From Candidatus Humimicrobium oleiphilum (GTDB lineage: Bacteria > Actinomycetota > Humimicrobiia > Humimicrobiales > Humimicrobiaceae): 41,265 nucleotides of DNA. The notes under the pieces are model-generated. The model searched no databases. It was not told the DNA's origin and saw nothing but the letters and a program-made list of their open reading frames with translations. This document shows, piece after piece, positions 8,263 to 16,579 of this stretch. Location: positions 1 through 41,265 of the forward strand of contig DBPS01000038.1 in assembly GCA_002304935.1 (NCBI GenBank), given 5' to 3'. The position numbers were made by a program, and so were the translations under genes. Each line of letters opens with the position of its first letter. Position 1 is the stretch's first letter.

Positions 8263-8898
8263 ATGCAAAATTCTTGTAGTGAAAATTTTGATGCGCTTAA
8301 CAGCAAGGTTCTTACTTGTAAGAAATGTGCTGAACTTGCTCAGTTAAGGAAGACTTCTGTTCACGGGGTTGGTGCTGTTAATGCGAGAATAATAATAATA
8401 GGTGATTTTCCCAGAGAAGATGGGGCAGAATCCACAGGCATACCCTTCACAAGCGATGCTTCAGGAGAACTTATAAGAAAATTAATAAGTGATTCCAGTC
8501 TGACGCTTGAAAATGACATTTATCTTACTTATCTTGTAAAATGTAATCCGAGAAAGAAGGTGTCTGCCGCTGAAGGCGAAAAAATAAGCTTCATAGAACC
8601 CACTGAGGAACATAAAAATAACTGTATCTCCCATCTTTCAAGAGAAATAACCATAACGACCCCTCATCTTTTAATTACACTTGGACTTGAAACAAGCAAA
8701 TATATTTTAAAATACTTCTTCTCAATAGAAAAAGATGTTAAAGATATGAAAGACCTTCATATGAAACTATTTGAAAATCCTTCATTCAAGCTTGTTCCGT
8801 TTTTCACTCCCCACGATGTTACTGTAAACAACAAAATAAGCCTTGAACAGTACACCGAAGATTTTCAAAAATTATCAGGGTTCTTAAAGATAGTTTAG
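8263..8898 (+). CDS. Uracil-DNA glycosylase superfamily protein (family 4/5-like, Fe-S)
   Basis: I prefer the ATG at 8263 (211 residues). The alternative in-frame TTG at 8245 sits against the 3' arm of a hairpin with no ribosome site. The fold is recognised by a CKKC pair, IIIIGDFPREDGAESTGIPF, YLTYLVKCNP and NNCISHL. These supply the four Cys expected for the 4Fe-4S cluster of family 4 UDGs. The uracil-pocket motif normally reads GEAPGxxED and here is GDFPRED; the C-terminal HPS motif is replaced by TPHDV. The protein may therefore have altered specificity or no glycosylase activity. Convergent with the 3D-domain gene, with 2 nt between the stops. Confidence 0.78.
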   Translation: MQNSCSENFDALNSKVLTCKKCAELAQLRKTSVHGVGAVNARIIIIGDFPREDGAESTGIPFTSDASGELIRKLISDSSLTLENDIYLTYLVKCNPRKKVSAAEGEKISFIEPTEEHKNNCISHLSREITITTPHLLITLGLETSKYILKYFFSIEKDVKDMKDLHMKLFENPSFKLVPFFTPHDVTVNNKISLEQYTEDFQKLSGFLKIV

Positions 8899-8900
8899 TT

Positions 8901-9899
8901 CTAATCTTCCACAAGATATACTTTTAATTTTCTTCTGCCAAATCTGTAGCACTCTTCCAGGCTTTCAAAAACGAGATCTATCCTGTTCCCTTTTATCCAT
9001 CCGCCTGTATCCGCTGCCAGAGCTTCGCCATAACCCGGAATATAGAGTTTTGTCCCCAGAGGTATTACTCTCGGGTCAACAGCAACAATACCCTTCTTCG
9101 CACGAAAACCGATAGCTGTAATACCATTACCGCTTAATCCTCCTCCTCCGCTGAAATAAGCAGTGGCGACCATATCCCATTCACCTATAAGTGTAAGTCC
9201 GGCTGGCTGAATCTGGCGTATCCTTTCTTTTATTTCTGCAAGAAGACTGGTAAATTCCGATTTCTCACCCTTTACCTTGGCAAGCAAAACTTCTTTATTT
9301 GCCAGGTATGCTTCAAGTGCTTCTTTCTCGATAGTTATGTTTTCTCTGGTGATTTTTATATTATTCTTTGTATCTTCAGATTTCCTGAAAATCATTTCAT
9401 AGGTATTTTTTTCTTCTTCAAGATCTTTCATGAGTTCCTGATTGGTCCTGATCATACGCCTGTAAATGTAAAGAACCTTGGACACCTCATTAAGGCTTTT
9501 TGCACTTATGAGCATCCTTGCCACACGATTATTACTATATTTATAGGATTTTACTGCATTTATCTCTAGCTCTTCCTGAAGCTCATCTATATTTCTCTCA
9601 ATTTCCTTTTGTTTTTTATAAATCTCTTTTAACTCTTCCTCAAAATTATCCAGTTTGTCCTGAAGGGAAACTATTTCTCCCTCCTTCTGGCTTATTTGTG
9701 TTTCTGCTGCCAGGACTTCAGACAAAAGCTTTTCTTCCTCAGAACTTAATTGTGATATTTTTGAAGCAAGCTCCTGTAATGTCACTGCTTCTATTTTGTG
9801 GGGTCTTATAAAAGGATATGAAGTTAATATAAGGGTAAAAATTAAAAAAATTACAGGAAATCCCAAAAATCTTATATTAAATTTTAATTTTTTTTCCAT
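8901..9899 (-). CDS. Coiled-coil 3D-domain cell-wall protein
   Basis: The 332-residue protein has an N-terminal hydrophobic anchor or signal (about residues 10-30), a long coiled coil (about 40-225) and a C-terminal 3D domain (about 248-331). The 3D domain shows VDPRVIPLGTKLYIPGYG and ADTGGWIKGNRIDL, including the Asp residues that name the family. 3D domains have the double-psi barrel of MltA-type lytic transglycosylases and occur in the Sps/YocH/YuiC proteins of Gram-positives, where they cleave peptidoglycan. The long coiled coil resembles that of the M23 protein at 7035-8207. No clear ribosome site precedes the ATG. The next upstream gene on this strand (DUF1287) ends 29 nt earlier, so the two are probably cotranscribed. 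Confidence 0.88.
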   Translation of the reverse strand: MEKKLKFNIRFLGFPVIFLIFTLILTSYPFIRPHKIEAVTLQELASKISQLSSEEEKLLSEVLAAETQISQKEGEIVSLQDKLDNFEEELKEIYKKQKEIERNIDELQEELEINAVKSYKYSNNRVARMLISAKSLNEVSKVLYIYRRMIRTNQELMKDLEEEKNTYEMIFRKSEDTKNNIKITRENITIEKEALEAYLANKEVLLAKVKGEKSEFTSLLAEIKERIRQIQPAGLTLIGEWDMVATAYFSGGGGLSGNGITAIGFRAKKGIVAVDPRVIPLGTKLYIPGYGEALAADTGGWIKGNRIDLVFESLEECYRFGRRKLKVYLVED

Positions 9900-9928
9900 A
9901 CTTTTTCATTTTTATTCTCACGAAAAAA

Positions 9929-10693
9929 TTATTCTGAAAATCTATAATGTCCTGTGATAATTTTACTCTCAAGAATATTTTCTTCGACAGTATAGCCGGG
10001 TTCTATATAATTATAAATGATTTTCGGAGTTCCGTTTCTTGTAGTATTATTTGTAATAATCCCTACATTATCTGTATATCCGTCCTTATTCATATCAAAA
10101 AAAACCACATCCCCGGGAAACCATTTTTCAAGATTCTTTAAATCGGTACTATTAAAATCCGTGATAAGCGAGATCGCATTTCTCTGAAAAAATATTTCCA
10201 TATTTTGTATTCTTCTATAATCTATGTCAATATCTGTTACTCTCTGGTTCCATAATTTCTGAAGAGGATACTGGTCAAAATTTTCCTTTATATCTTCATT
10301 AATTAAAATCCTTAAATCATATCCTGCTTCCTTAAAAGCTCTTGCAATAATATCTGTATTTAATGCCCATTCGTCTGGCGGATCGCCATCTTTATAATAA
10401 TTGGGTTCCTGTGAACCTTCTATAAATATATTCTTGGATTTTATCTCCAGCTGCTTTCTGGCACCAAGCACGATATCTTTTGAGTCATTATTGCCGTTTT
10501 TATTGAAATCAGTTTTTACATCTATCTCATCCAGTTCTAAAAGACGATATCTGGGCAATATCCCTGATAAAGCAGTTTCAGGCTCAAAAGTATCCCTGAA
10601 ACTATATTGTCCGGTACTTAATATCACAATAAAAGTTACGAACAATATCAGCATTATTATTATTAGATATGTTCCCCTGTATGATTTTGCCAT
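9929..10693 (-). CDS. Membrane-anchored DUF1287 protein, probably catalytically inactive
   Basis: The 254-residue protein has one N-terminal membrane helix (about residues 8-27) and an extracytoplasmic DUF1287 domain. Family landmarks present are PPDEW, HRR-like DIDYRRIQNM, WFPGDVVFFD, VGIITN and the closing GHYRF. DUF1287 has an NlpC/P60-like Cys-His fold. At the expected CTDVV site this protein reads NTDII, and at the expected HIGIV site it reads DNVGII. Both presumptive catalytic residues therefore appear replaced. The protein also has a DxDxDG-like segment (DMNKDGYTD) and NKNGNNDSKD, which could bind calcium. It is probably cotranscribed with the 3D-domain gene. A binding or scaffolding role in the wall is an inference. 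Confidence 0.78.
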   Translation of the reverse strand: MAKSYRGTYLIIIMLILFVTFIVILSTGQYSFRDTFEPETALSGILPRYRLLELDEIDVKTDFNKNGNNDSKDIVLGARKQLEIKSKNIFIEGSQEPNYYKDGDPPDEWALNTDIIARAFKEAGYDLRILINEDIKENFDQYPLQKLWNQRVTDIDIDYRRIQNMEIFFQRNAISLITDFNSTDLKNLEKWFPGDVVFFDMNKDGYTDNVGIITNNTTRNGTPKIIYNYIEPGYTVEENILESKIITGHYRFSE

Positions 10694-10737
10694 GATTGTA
10701 AAAAGAATTTCCTGCTTTATTATTTATAAACAATATT

Positions 10738-12312
10738 CTAAAACACTTTTATTTCTGAAAAATTCAGTCCAAATATGTTTATGTTAAACAAACCAAGAAG
10801 ATAAGCTATACCCAAAACAATGATCAGTAGCATAAAAAAGTATATAAATACCATTGATGGCCTTGAAAATACTGCTTTTTCATCATTCGTATCTGCTTTC
10901 CCTGAAAGCCCTGAAATAAGTATCCTTAATATGCAGGCTGCAAAAAAAGCCATATATATTACAGCTGCAGATATTATAAGCCAGCCCGGTATGGGAGCCA
11001 GGTTATCCAGGCCTTCGTGAAAAGCTTTCCAGACAAAACCCGCATAATGATTTTTATGAGAAAACCCTTCAAAAGCCGGTATGCCTGTCAGGGAAATACA
11101 ACTGATTACAAAACCTGCAAGAACAGCTTTGTTTTTTATGAAAATACCCTTTAAATTTCTTATATCATTAAATCCACTACTTTTTTCAACCAGAGTAAAA
11201 ATCATTGATACAGGAAGAAATGATATAATAAGCAGCGACAGCCCTGAGTAATTAAGCATCCTGTAGGTGTCTTCATTTACATAATCGACTATATAAAGAA
11301 GCAGATTAAGAATATTGCCTGTAAAAATCAGTAATACAAGATTTGCCGTTATTTTTCTTAAATTATTAGTCTTAAGGATTGCAAGGCTACTGCCTGCTGT
11401 TGAAATTATTATTATTGAAGTCATTAATATGACAAGAACAGTCTTAAAATCACTATTTACAGTATAAATAATAGAAGAAAGCCTTGTAACAAAAATTACA
11501 CCCGGCAGAAAATAATAAAGCCAGATGAGATAACTTGCATCCGGTGATATTCTTGAAGTTATTTTTGTATAAGGCGAATGAAATGGGAAAAAACCAAAAT
11601 ATAAGTAGATCGCTATCCCGAATATTGCAAATACAAAACCAAGATTGTCTTTAAAAGTCGAAACACCTTCAAAAAGCTGGATAAAGTTTTTAAAATCTGA
11701 CACTCCATACAGAAGCGATGTACCAAAAAATATAAAGAGCACCGAAAATAGAACTGCCAGAAAAAACTTTGAGATACTCATATATGCACGGCTGTGATAA
11801 TCAGCCTCAGATGTTTTTCTATTATTACCCTGGCTTCTTAAAACAAAAACTTCTGTTTCGCTCATAAGCGTTATTAATGCAAATAAAGATATCAGAAAAA
11901 AGACAAGGCTTGCAAAAAAGGCAATGAAGTTCCTGGATATGGAAAAAAATATCAAAGCTGCTGATGAAAATAAAAAGATAAGATTGAGCTTTATAAAAGA
12001 TTCCGAATTTTTATTGAATACAAAAATAATTATAAAAATTATAAATGAAATAATAAGTATATAAGATATTTCAATTATCTGGGCAAGATCAGAAGTAAAC
12101 AAATTATCAGAAAAAGCACCATTCCTTAAAAATCCTATTATGTTTGTTATAAATGCTCCTATAAATGCCAGAATTGTAAAAATAAAGCTGAAAATCTTCA
12201 ACCCGTTTTTCCGGGAATTGACAAAGAACATAAGTACCAGTACAGCAAAAAGGAGTATGGTTATTGTTCCAAATGGATTTATGAATGGAGCCATATTTTT
12301 TATAAAACCCAT
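10738..12312 (-). CDS. nuoN: NuoN-like antiporter subunit of a divergent complex I-like operon
   Basis: The 524-residue polytopic protein has about 14 hydrophobic segments and the NuoN/MrpD-type fold. Recognisable landmarks are SKFFLAVLFS, GFFPFHSPY and SLTGIPAFEGFSHK. Compared with canonical NuoN, the TM5 Glu is replaced (region ASLVFFLISLFAL). The Lys five residues before PFH is Tyr. The Lys of the SKFF segment, the His of PFH and the Lys of the late GF-x2-K motif are kept. A polar insertion of about 20 residues follows TM5. It is the last gene of the operon; its ATG directly follows the nuoK stop. It is the only antiporter-like subunit here, with no NuoL or NuoM. Proton translocation is doubtful. 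Confidence 0.82.
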   Translation of the reverse strand: MGFIKNMAPFINPFGTITILLFAVLVLMFFVNSRKNGLKIFSFIFTILAFIGAFITNIIGFLRNGAFSDNLFTSDLAQIIEISYILIISFIIFIIIFVFNKNSESFIKLNLIFLFSSAALIFFSISRNFIAFFASLVFFLISLFALITLMSETEVFVLRSQGNNRKTSEADYHSRAYMSISKFFLAVLFSVLFIFFGTSLLYGVSDFKNFIQLFEGVSTFKDNLGFVFAIFGIAIYLYFGFFPFHSPYTKITSRISPDASYLIWLYYFLPGVIFVTRLSSIIYTVNSDFKTVLVILMTSIIIISTAGSSLAILKTNNLRKITANLVLLIFTGNILNLLLYIVDYVNEDTYRMLNYSGLSLLIISFLPVSMIFTLVEKSSGFNDIRNLKGIFIKNKAVLAGFVISCISLTGIPAFEGFSHKNHYAGFVWKAFHEGLDNLAPIPGWLIISAAVIYMAFFAACILRILISGLSGKADTNDEKAVFSRPSMVFIYFFMLLIIVLGIAYLLGLFNINIFGLNFSEIKVF

Positions 12313-12648
12313 TTATTCATCACCCAGCCAGTCATTTATTCTGAAATAATACAAACTTGAAGAAAAATCCAGTTTATCCGTCTTGTACTGATAAAAATTC
12401 GATTTTAAATAAAAAATTATCATATACTGAAATAAAAATATCGTAATTACAGCAATAAGTATAAATGTAACTGCCCAGATTGAGGTTCCGTAAAGAATCT
12501 GTGAAAAACCAAGAAAATTAATTATTGCAGCTGTAAAAATAAACTGCAGGGAAATTATAATCCTTGAAATATTTTTAAATAATAATGAAGCAAACACTCC
12601 GATTAAAAACAATAGCGAGCTTGAAAAAAATATGAAAGTTATATTCAT
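12313..12648 (-). CDS. nuoK: NuoK-like subunit lacking both channel glutamates
   Basis: The 111-residue protein has three membrane helices in the NuoK arrangement. It aligns without gaps to canonical NuoK across TM2 and TM3. The TM2 Glu (LEI in E. coli) is Gln here (ISLQFIF), and the TM3 Glu (AAAEAS) is a hydrophobic residue (IAVITIF). These two carboxylates are needed for proton transfer in studied complex I. A 30-residue polar C-terminal tail follows TM3. The gene has a good ribosome site (AAGGATAAA) that overlaps the nuoJ stop, one nucleotide away. Confidence 0.75.
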   Translation of the reverse strand: MNITFIFFSSSLLFLIGVFASLLFKNISRIIISLQFIFTAAIINFLGFSQILYGTSIWAVTFILIAVITIFLFQYMIIFYLKSNFYQYKTDKLDFSSSLYYFRINDWLGDE

Positions 12649-12649
12649 T

Positions 12650-13237
12650 TTATCCTTTTCTCCTATTGTTAATTATCGTAACAGACCAAATGACAAGCAT
12701 AAAAATCAAAATCACGAAAATTATTATAAGTATTATATAATTTGTGAAAACTTCTTTGGCCATATCAGAAATAGTCGTTATGGTCATTTTGTCAGCAATC
12801 TTAAAAGATTTTATAAAGCTGATATTTAATTTTGCAAACAAAAATATAATGCCTGAACAAAAAAGAACAGGTATTATATATCGCAGTAACATTCCTTTTT
12901 TATAAGAAAATTTTTCAGGCTCATAATCAAAAGAAACTGCACTGAAATCTTCACCGGATTCCTCACTGATATTCTTCACTGAAAAAATTTCCTTTTTTAA
13001 CTCAAACAGATAAAAAGAGCCCGCAAATAACATTGTCGGCACTGCAAGCAAAAATGTAAGCTCCATGAATCCGATTGTAAAATAAAAAAATCCGGCAAAA
13101 AGAAAGAAGAAAAATAAAAAAATAAATTTTCTTGATGATTTAATACAAATCAGGGAAAGAATTGAAAATGTCAGAACTGCAGCCAAAATAATATACTGCA
13201 GATACTGTATTATCATTAAGTTTTTTACTTCCATCAT
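12650..13237 (-). CDS. nuoJ: NuoJ-like membrane subunit
   Basis: The 195-residue protein has five predicted membrane helices, matching NuoJ number and position between nuoI and nuoK. The third helix region (GFMELTFLLAVPTMLFAG) corresponds to the conserved NuoJ segment but lacks its usual VYVGAI sequence. A hydrophilic loop of about 40 residues follows TM3. It starts with two Met codons; the ribosome site GCAGGAAT fits the second (13234) slightly better. Assignment rests on order and topology as much as on sequence. Confidence 0.7.
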   Translation of the reverse strand: MMEVKNLMIIQYLQYIILAAVLTFSILSLICIKSSRKFIFLFFFFLFAGFFYFTIGFMELTFLLAVPTMLFAGSFYLFELKKEIFSVKNISEESGEDFSAVSFDYEPEKFSYKKGMLLRYIIPVLFCSGIIFLFAKLNISFIKSFKIADKMTITTISDMAKEVFTNYIILIIIFVILIFMLVIWSVTIINNRRKG

Positions 13238-13248
13238 ATTCCTGCCTG

Positions 13249-13680
13249 CTATAGTTTCGTCCAGAAATCCCTTATAGAATATTCTGCCTGTTTTACAAGA
13301 TCCATCTTCTCTATTCTTAAAGCTTCAATATCATATTCCGCCAGCTGGTACCTGTAAGATAATTCAATAGCTTTATATTTACATACTTCCACACAATTTC
13401 CGCAAAAACTGCACAGCCCCAGATTTATATAAAACTCATCCAGTACAGGCTCATTATCTTCATATGCACTTTTTACAGTTATACATTTTTGAGGGCATGC
13501 TTTTTCACAATCCTTGCATCCGTTACAGATTATATCCAGGGTATCAAGATTTAATTTTAACCTCGGAAGGCCCCGGCTTCCTTCGTTCACAAGTATTTTT
13601 TCCCTGGGATATAATACAGTTTTCGGCTTTCTAAAAATATTGCCCAGGTTTATAAAAAAATTTTTAATTACTCTTAACAT
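13249..13680 (-). CDS. nuoI: NuoI-like subunit with two 4Fe-4S clusters
   Basis: The 143-residue protein carries two complete ferredoxin motifs, CNGCKDCEKACP (about residues 52-63) and CSFCGNCVEVC (about 91-101). These match the ligands of clusters N6a and N6b. The N-terminal amphipathic helix (VIKNFFINLGNIFRKP) and the YPREK segment fit the membrane-facing part of NuoI. It is the best conserved subunit of this operon. The gene starts 8 nt after the nuoH stop with no clear ribosome site, suggesting translational coupling. Confidence 0.88.
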   Translation of the reverse strand: MLRVIKNFFINLGNIFRKPKTVLYPREKILVNEGSRGLPRLKLNLDTLDIICNGCKDCEKACPQKCITVKSAYEDNEPVLDEFYINLGLCSFCGNCVEVCKYKAIELSYRYQLAEYDIEALRIEKMDLVKQAEYSIRDFWTKL

Positions 13681-13688
13681 ATCATTTG

Positions 13689-14624
13689 TCAGACTAACGA
13701 ATATACATTTCTTAATATATAAAAAATTATTGTAAGCAAAAGATTAAAAACTGACAGCGGCAGCAATATCTTATAGCTCAGATTAATGATTTTTGTTTCA
13801 TTGCTGATACTTGATATGGATCTTTCAAAAATTATAAGAAATACCAGTACAGCATAAAACTTTATTGCGACCATTATATCTCCCCTTATCATATAGAGCT
13901 TTTCCCAGCCGCCCAGATAAAGGGTGTTAAATAAAATAATTGTAAAAAATATTATTATATACCCTGAGAATCTGTGTACAAGCTTGCTCATCCCTTCACC
14001 TTCTTTTAAGATATTGCCCTCAAAAGTAAACTGGTTTAAATCAAAGAGATTCAGCAGCTTTATCTGAAGAACGATACTCATGAAAAAAACTATAAAACCG
14101 ACAGGCTGATATGCAATATTCCAGAGCTGATATTGAGAGTTAATAATTGTCTTAAAGCTTAAAGTGCTGTTTAAAACAGCAACAGATAAAATACTGAAAA
14201 ACATTGGCAGCATAAGAGAAAGTATCTGATTTATTCTTTTCAGGGAATCACTTATTATAAAACCATAGTTCGAGTATGAAACAGAAAAAATCCTGAATAT
14301 GATAATGAGTACGTAGATCACAATGACTGCAATCAGATTAAAGTCCGATTCGACAAGTGAGATATTGTAAGAGATAGGCAGAAATGCCCATATGCTCAGG
14401 GAAAATACAAAAATAATTATATCCCATATAGAAAATCCATAATCTTTGGAAATATATTTAAGGGAACTGGAAAACGGAAAACCAGTGCCTCCTTTTTTAT
14501 AACCTTTAAAACCCCGCCTCAGTTCTGTTCTGGCAATGATTTTATTGTTTAAAAATGAAACAATATACAGATTTATTCCCAGAGTCAGTATAATTATTCC
14601 AATTTTTTTTAAAATCAAAAACAT
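13689..14624 (-). CDS. nuoH: NuoH-like membrane subunit, strongly diverged
   Basis: The 311-residue protein has eight to nine membrane helices and matches NuoH in length and position. Weak landmarks remain: RTELRRGFKGYKKGG near the N-terminus (canonical ER...R.GPNRVGP), SNYGFIISDSLKRINQ (GWASNSKYALLGALR) and LYLGGW (LFLGGW). The canonical RAPFDLxExExE loop reads LLNLFDLNQFTFEGNILKEGEG, keeping FDL but changing the acidic series that lines the quinone channel. It starts 40 nt after the nuoCD stop without an obvious ribosome site. Divergence is higher than for nuoI and nuoB. Confidence 0.72.
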   Translation of the reverse strand: MFLILKKIGIIILTLGINLYIVSFLNNKIIARTELRRGFKGYKKGGTGFPFSSSLKYISKDYGFSIWDIIIFVFSLSIWAFLPISYNISLVESDFNLIAVIVIYVLIIIFRIFSVSYSNYGFIISDSLKRINQILSLMLPMFFSILSVAVLNSTLSFKTIINSQYQLWNIAYQPVGFIVFFMSIVLQIKLLNLFDLNQFTFEGNILKEGEGMSKLVHRFSGYIIIFFTIILFNTLYLGGWEKLYMIRGDIMVAIKFYAVLVFLIIFERSISSISNETKIINLSYKILLPLSVFNLLLTIIFYILRNVYSLV

Positions 14625-14664
14625 TTTTAAATTTTTAAAATAATAATAATAAAATATACCCCGG

Positions 14665-16152
14665 CTAATACATTTCCGGGCTTGTTATACAAAAACTTGA
14701 TATAGTTGTCAAAAGATTATTAAAATTGCAACCTTCCAGTGTTTTCTCACATGCATACATATTGTTTGATGAAGGCCCTATCGGTATTATTTCAATTTTT
14801 GAATCAGGATGGATTTCCATATAAAGCTTAAACACACCGTCCGGACATTCAATGCTGGAAATTATTGGCGATTGCTCATAATCAATTGAAGACGGGTCAA
14901 GCATCTTATCTATCGGACCTATCGGCAACATTCTTATTATCTCATTTATTATTTTTAAAGACTGGTATATTTCTTTGAACCTTATAATCACTCTGTCAAG
15001 ATTATCGCCATACCTTCCGAGAGGAATTGTAAATGAAAAATCTCTGTACAGTAAGTATCCTGGATCCTTTCTCATATCATACCTGAAACCTGATGCTCTG
15101 AGATTAGGACCCGTCAGACCAAAAAACTGTCCGTCTTTTATGCTTGATTGTCCGATATCTTTTAATTTTCCAAGTATGACAATATCGCTTGAAAATGAAT
15201 CTTCTATTTTCTTTATGTTTTTAAATATCATGGGAAGTGATTTTAATATTGTCTTAAGGATATTTTCATCTATATCCTTTTTTACGCCGCCTATCCTTGA
15301 AAAATTAGGAATTATTCTTGAGCCTGTTATCATCTCAATAATATTAAGTATCTTTTCTCTTTCAGTTAAAGTATAGTTGAGCATATTCTGGCTGCCGATT
15401 ATAAGACTTGTGTTTACAATAAAAGAAAGATGACTTGATATTCTGAAAAGTTCGCATAAAAGCATCCTCAGGTAAACTGCTCTTTTGGGTATTTTTAATG
15501 AAAGCAGATTTTCAATGCCCATACAGAAGCATATTTCAGAAAAAATGGCAGCTTTATAGCTTAATATATTTATGCTGGCAATAATTTTATTTATTTCCGA
15601 AATGTTAAATAATATGCTTTGATTGAAAGAAGAAATCTCATTTGAAAGATATGCTTTTGTTATTATATCGTCTTCAAATGAAAGATAGATATCGAAACTA
15701 TCCAGAGTCTCAGGTATTTGTGAAAGTATGACAGCATCTCTGCAGGCATCTTTCACATATTGTCTGTCTGAATAATATTCCGCTGTTTCATAGTCTTTTT
15801 TTATAATATCAATAACCGATTTATAATCTACTTTTCTTTCAGCAAGCGGATATCTTACTCTTATATTTATTGTGATTCCTTTACTATAGGAGAGAAGGCC
15901 GATTAAGATAAAATTTCTCTGTTCTTTGTGCCTGATATAGCTTAATACATCAAACCCGAGTTCCGGATTATTTTTAAGCTCATTAATTACTTCTGGCAAG
16001 TTTTCAGGTGAAACATCAAACAGAATATCCCTGCCATAATTAAAAATCGCACCGATTTTATTACCAAAAAGAAAATCAATTTCCTTTTCAATATCTTCCG
16101 AATAATTGATGGAATGCTTCTCTTTGTTATTTTTTAATTCTTCATCTGCCAT
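14665..16152 (-). CDS. nuoCD: NuoC-NuoD fusion-like subunit without the quinone-site His motif
   Basis: The 495-residue protein joins a NuoC-like domain (about residues 20-140, with LADRxxDY-like LAERKVDYKSV) to a NuoD-like domain (about 150-495). NuoD landmarks are IPKRAVYLRMLLCELFRISSHL, LTEREKILNIIEMITGSR, IGGVKKDID, GLTGPNLRASGFRYDMRKD and MEIHPDSKIEIIPIGPSSNN. The HPxxHGxLR loop that carries the quinone-binding His, and the GxxHRGxEK segment, are both missing; the region reads IPETLDSFDI. The CxxC pairs of NiFe-hydrogenase large subunits are also absent, so this is not an Ech- or Mbh-type catalytic subunit. Fusion of C and D occurs in several lineages. Its redox partner is unclear. Confidence 0.82.
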   Translation of the reverse strand: MADEELKNNKEKHSINYSEDIEKEIDFLFGNKIGAIFNYGRDILFDVSPENLPEVINELKNNPELGFDVLSYIRHKEQRNFILIGLLSYSKGITINIRVRYPLAERKVDYKSVIDIIKKDYETAEYYSDRQYVKDACRDAVILSQIPETLDSFDIYLSFEDDIITKAYLSNEISSFNQSILFNISEINKIIASINILSYKAAIFSEICFCMGIENLLSLKIPKRAVYLRMLLCELFRISSHLSFIVNTSLIIGSQNMLNYTLTEREKILNIIEMITGSRIIPNFSRIGGVKKDIDENILKTILKSLPMIFKNIKKIEDSFSSDIVILGKLKDIGQSSIKDGQFFGLTGPNLRASGFRYDMRKDPGYLLYRDFSFTIPLGRYGDNLDRVIIRFKEIYQSLKIINEIIRMLPIGPIDKMLDPSSIDYEQSPIISSIECPDGVFKLYMEIHPDSKIEIIPIGPSSNNMYACEKTLEGCNFNNLLTTISSFCITSPEMY

Positions 16153-16174
16153 TCTGACTATTTTTCTTTCCTGA

Positions 16175-16573
16175 TCAAACCTTTTCCATAAGTCTTAACA
16201 TCGCATATATGAATGCTTCCGGTCTTGGCGGACATCCGGGAACATAGATGTTAAAATCCATCTTTTTCTTAAAAGTGTTTATGAGTGCGTCTTCAGACTC
16301 AGTAAATGCATTTTCAATTGCACATTTGCCATAAGCAACCACCCATTTGGGATTTTTCATAGCATCATATATTTCAAGAAGTCTTTTAACATATTTCCTG
16401 TTTAAAAAACCCTGCACAATTAGCACATCGGCACTTTCCGGATAGCTGGTTATAGATATACCGAATCTGCTTATATCATATACCGGACCTGTAGAAGCAA
16501 TGATTTCCTGCTTGCAGCATCCAAAACCTGATATATAAATATTAAAACTTGATTTTATGAGAGAACTACTCAA
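16175..16573 (-). CDS. nuoB: NuoB-like subunit with N2 cluster ligands
   Basis: The 132-residue protein retains all four Cys of cluster N2: the tandem pair in GFGCCKQE, AYGKCAIENAF and the VPGCPPRPEAF motif. The SPRQSD segment that normally packs against N2 and quinone reads SYPESAD, so its Arg is gone. It is shorter than typical NuoB. The start is TTG at 16573 with an AGGA ribosome site 9 nt upstream, overlapping the stop of the preceding gene. The iron-sulfur relay from NuoI to this subunit therefore looks intact. Confidence 0.87.
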   Translation of the reverse strand: MSSSLIKSSFNIYISGFGCCKQEIIASTGPVYDISRFGISITSYPESADVLIVQGFLNRKYVKRLLEIYDAMKNPKWVVAYGKCAIENAFTESEDALINTFKKKMDFNIYVPGCPPRPEAFIYAMLRLMEKV

Positions 16574-16579
16574 AACAAA

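Noticed and set aside
14268..14280. A GTTCGAG-like sequence recalling a tRNA T-loop
   Set aside because: It lies within the nuoH-like coding sequence and no cloverleaf can be drawn around it.
14665..16152. Membrane-bound NiFe hydrogenase (Ech/Mbh type) as the identity of the complex I-like operon
   Set aside because: The large-subunit-like protein has none of the N- and C-terminal CxxC pairs that bind the NiFe centre.
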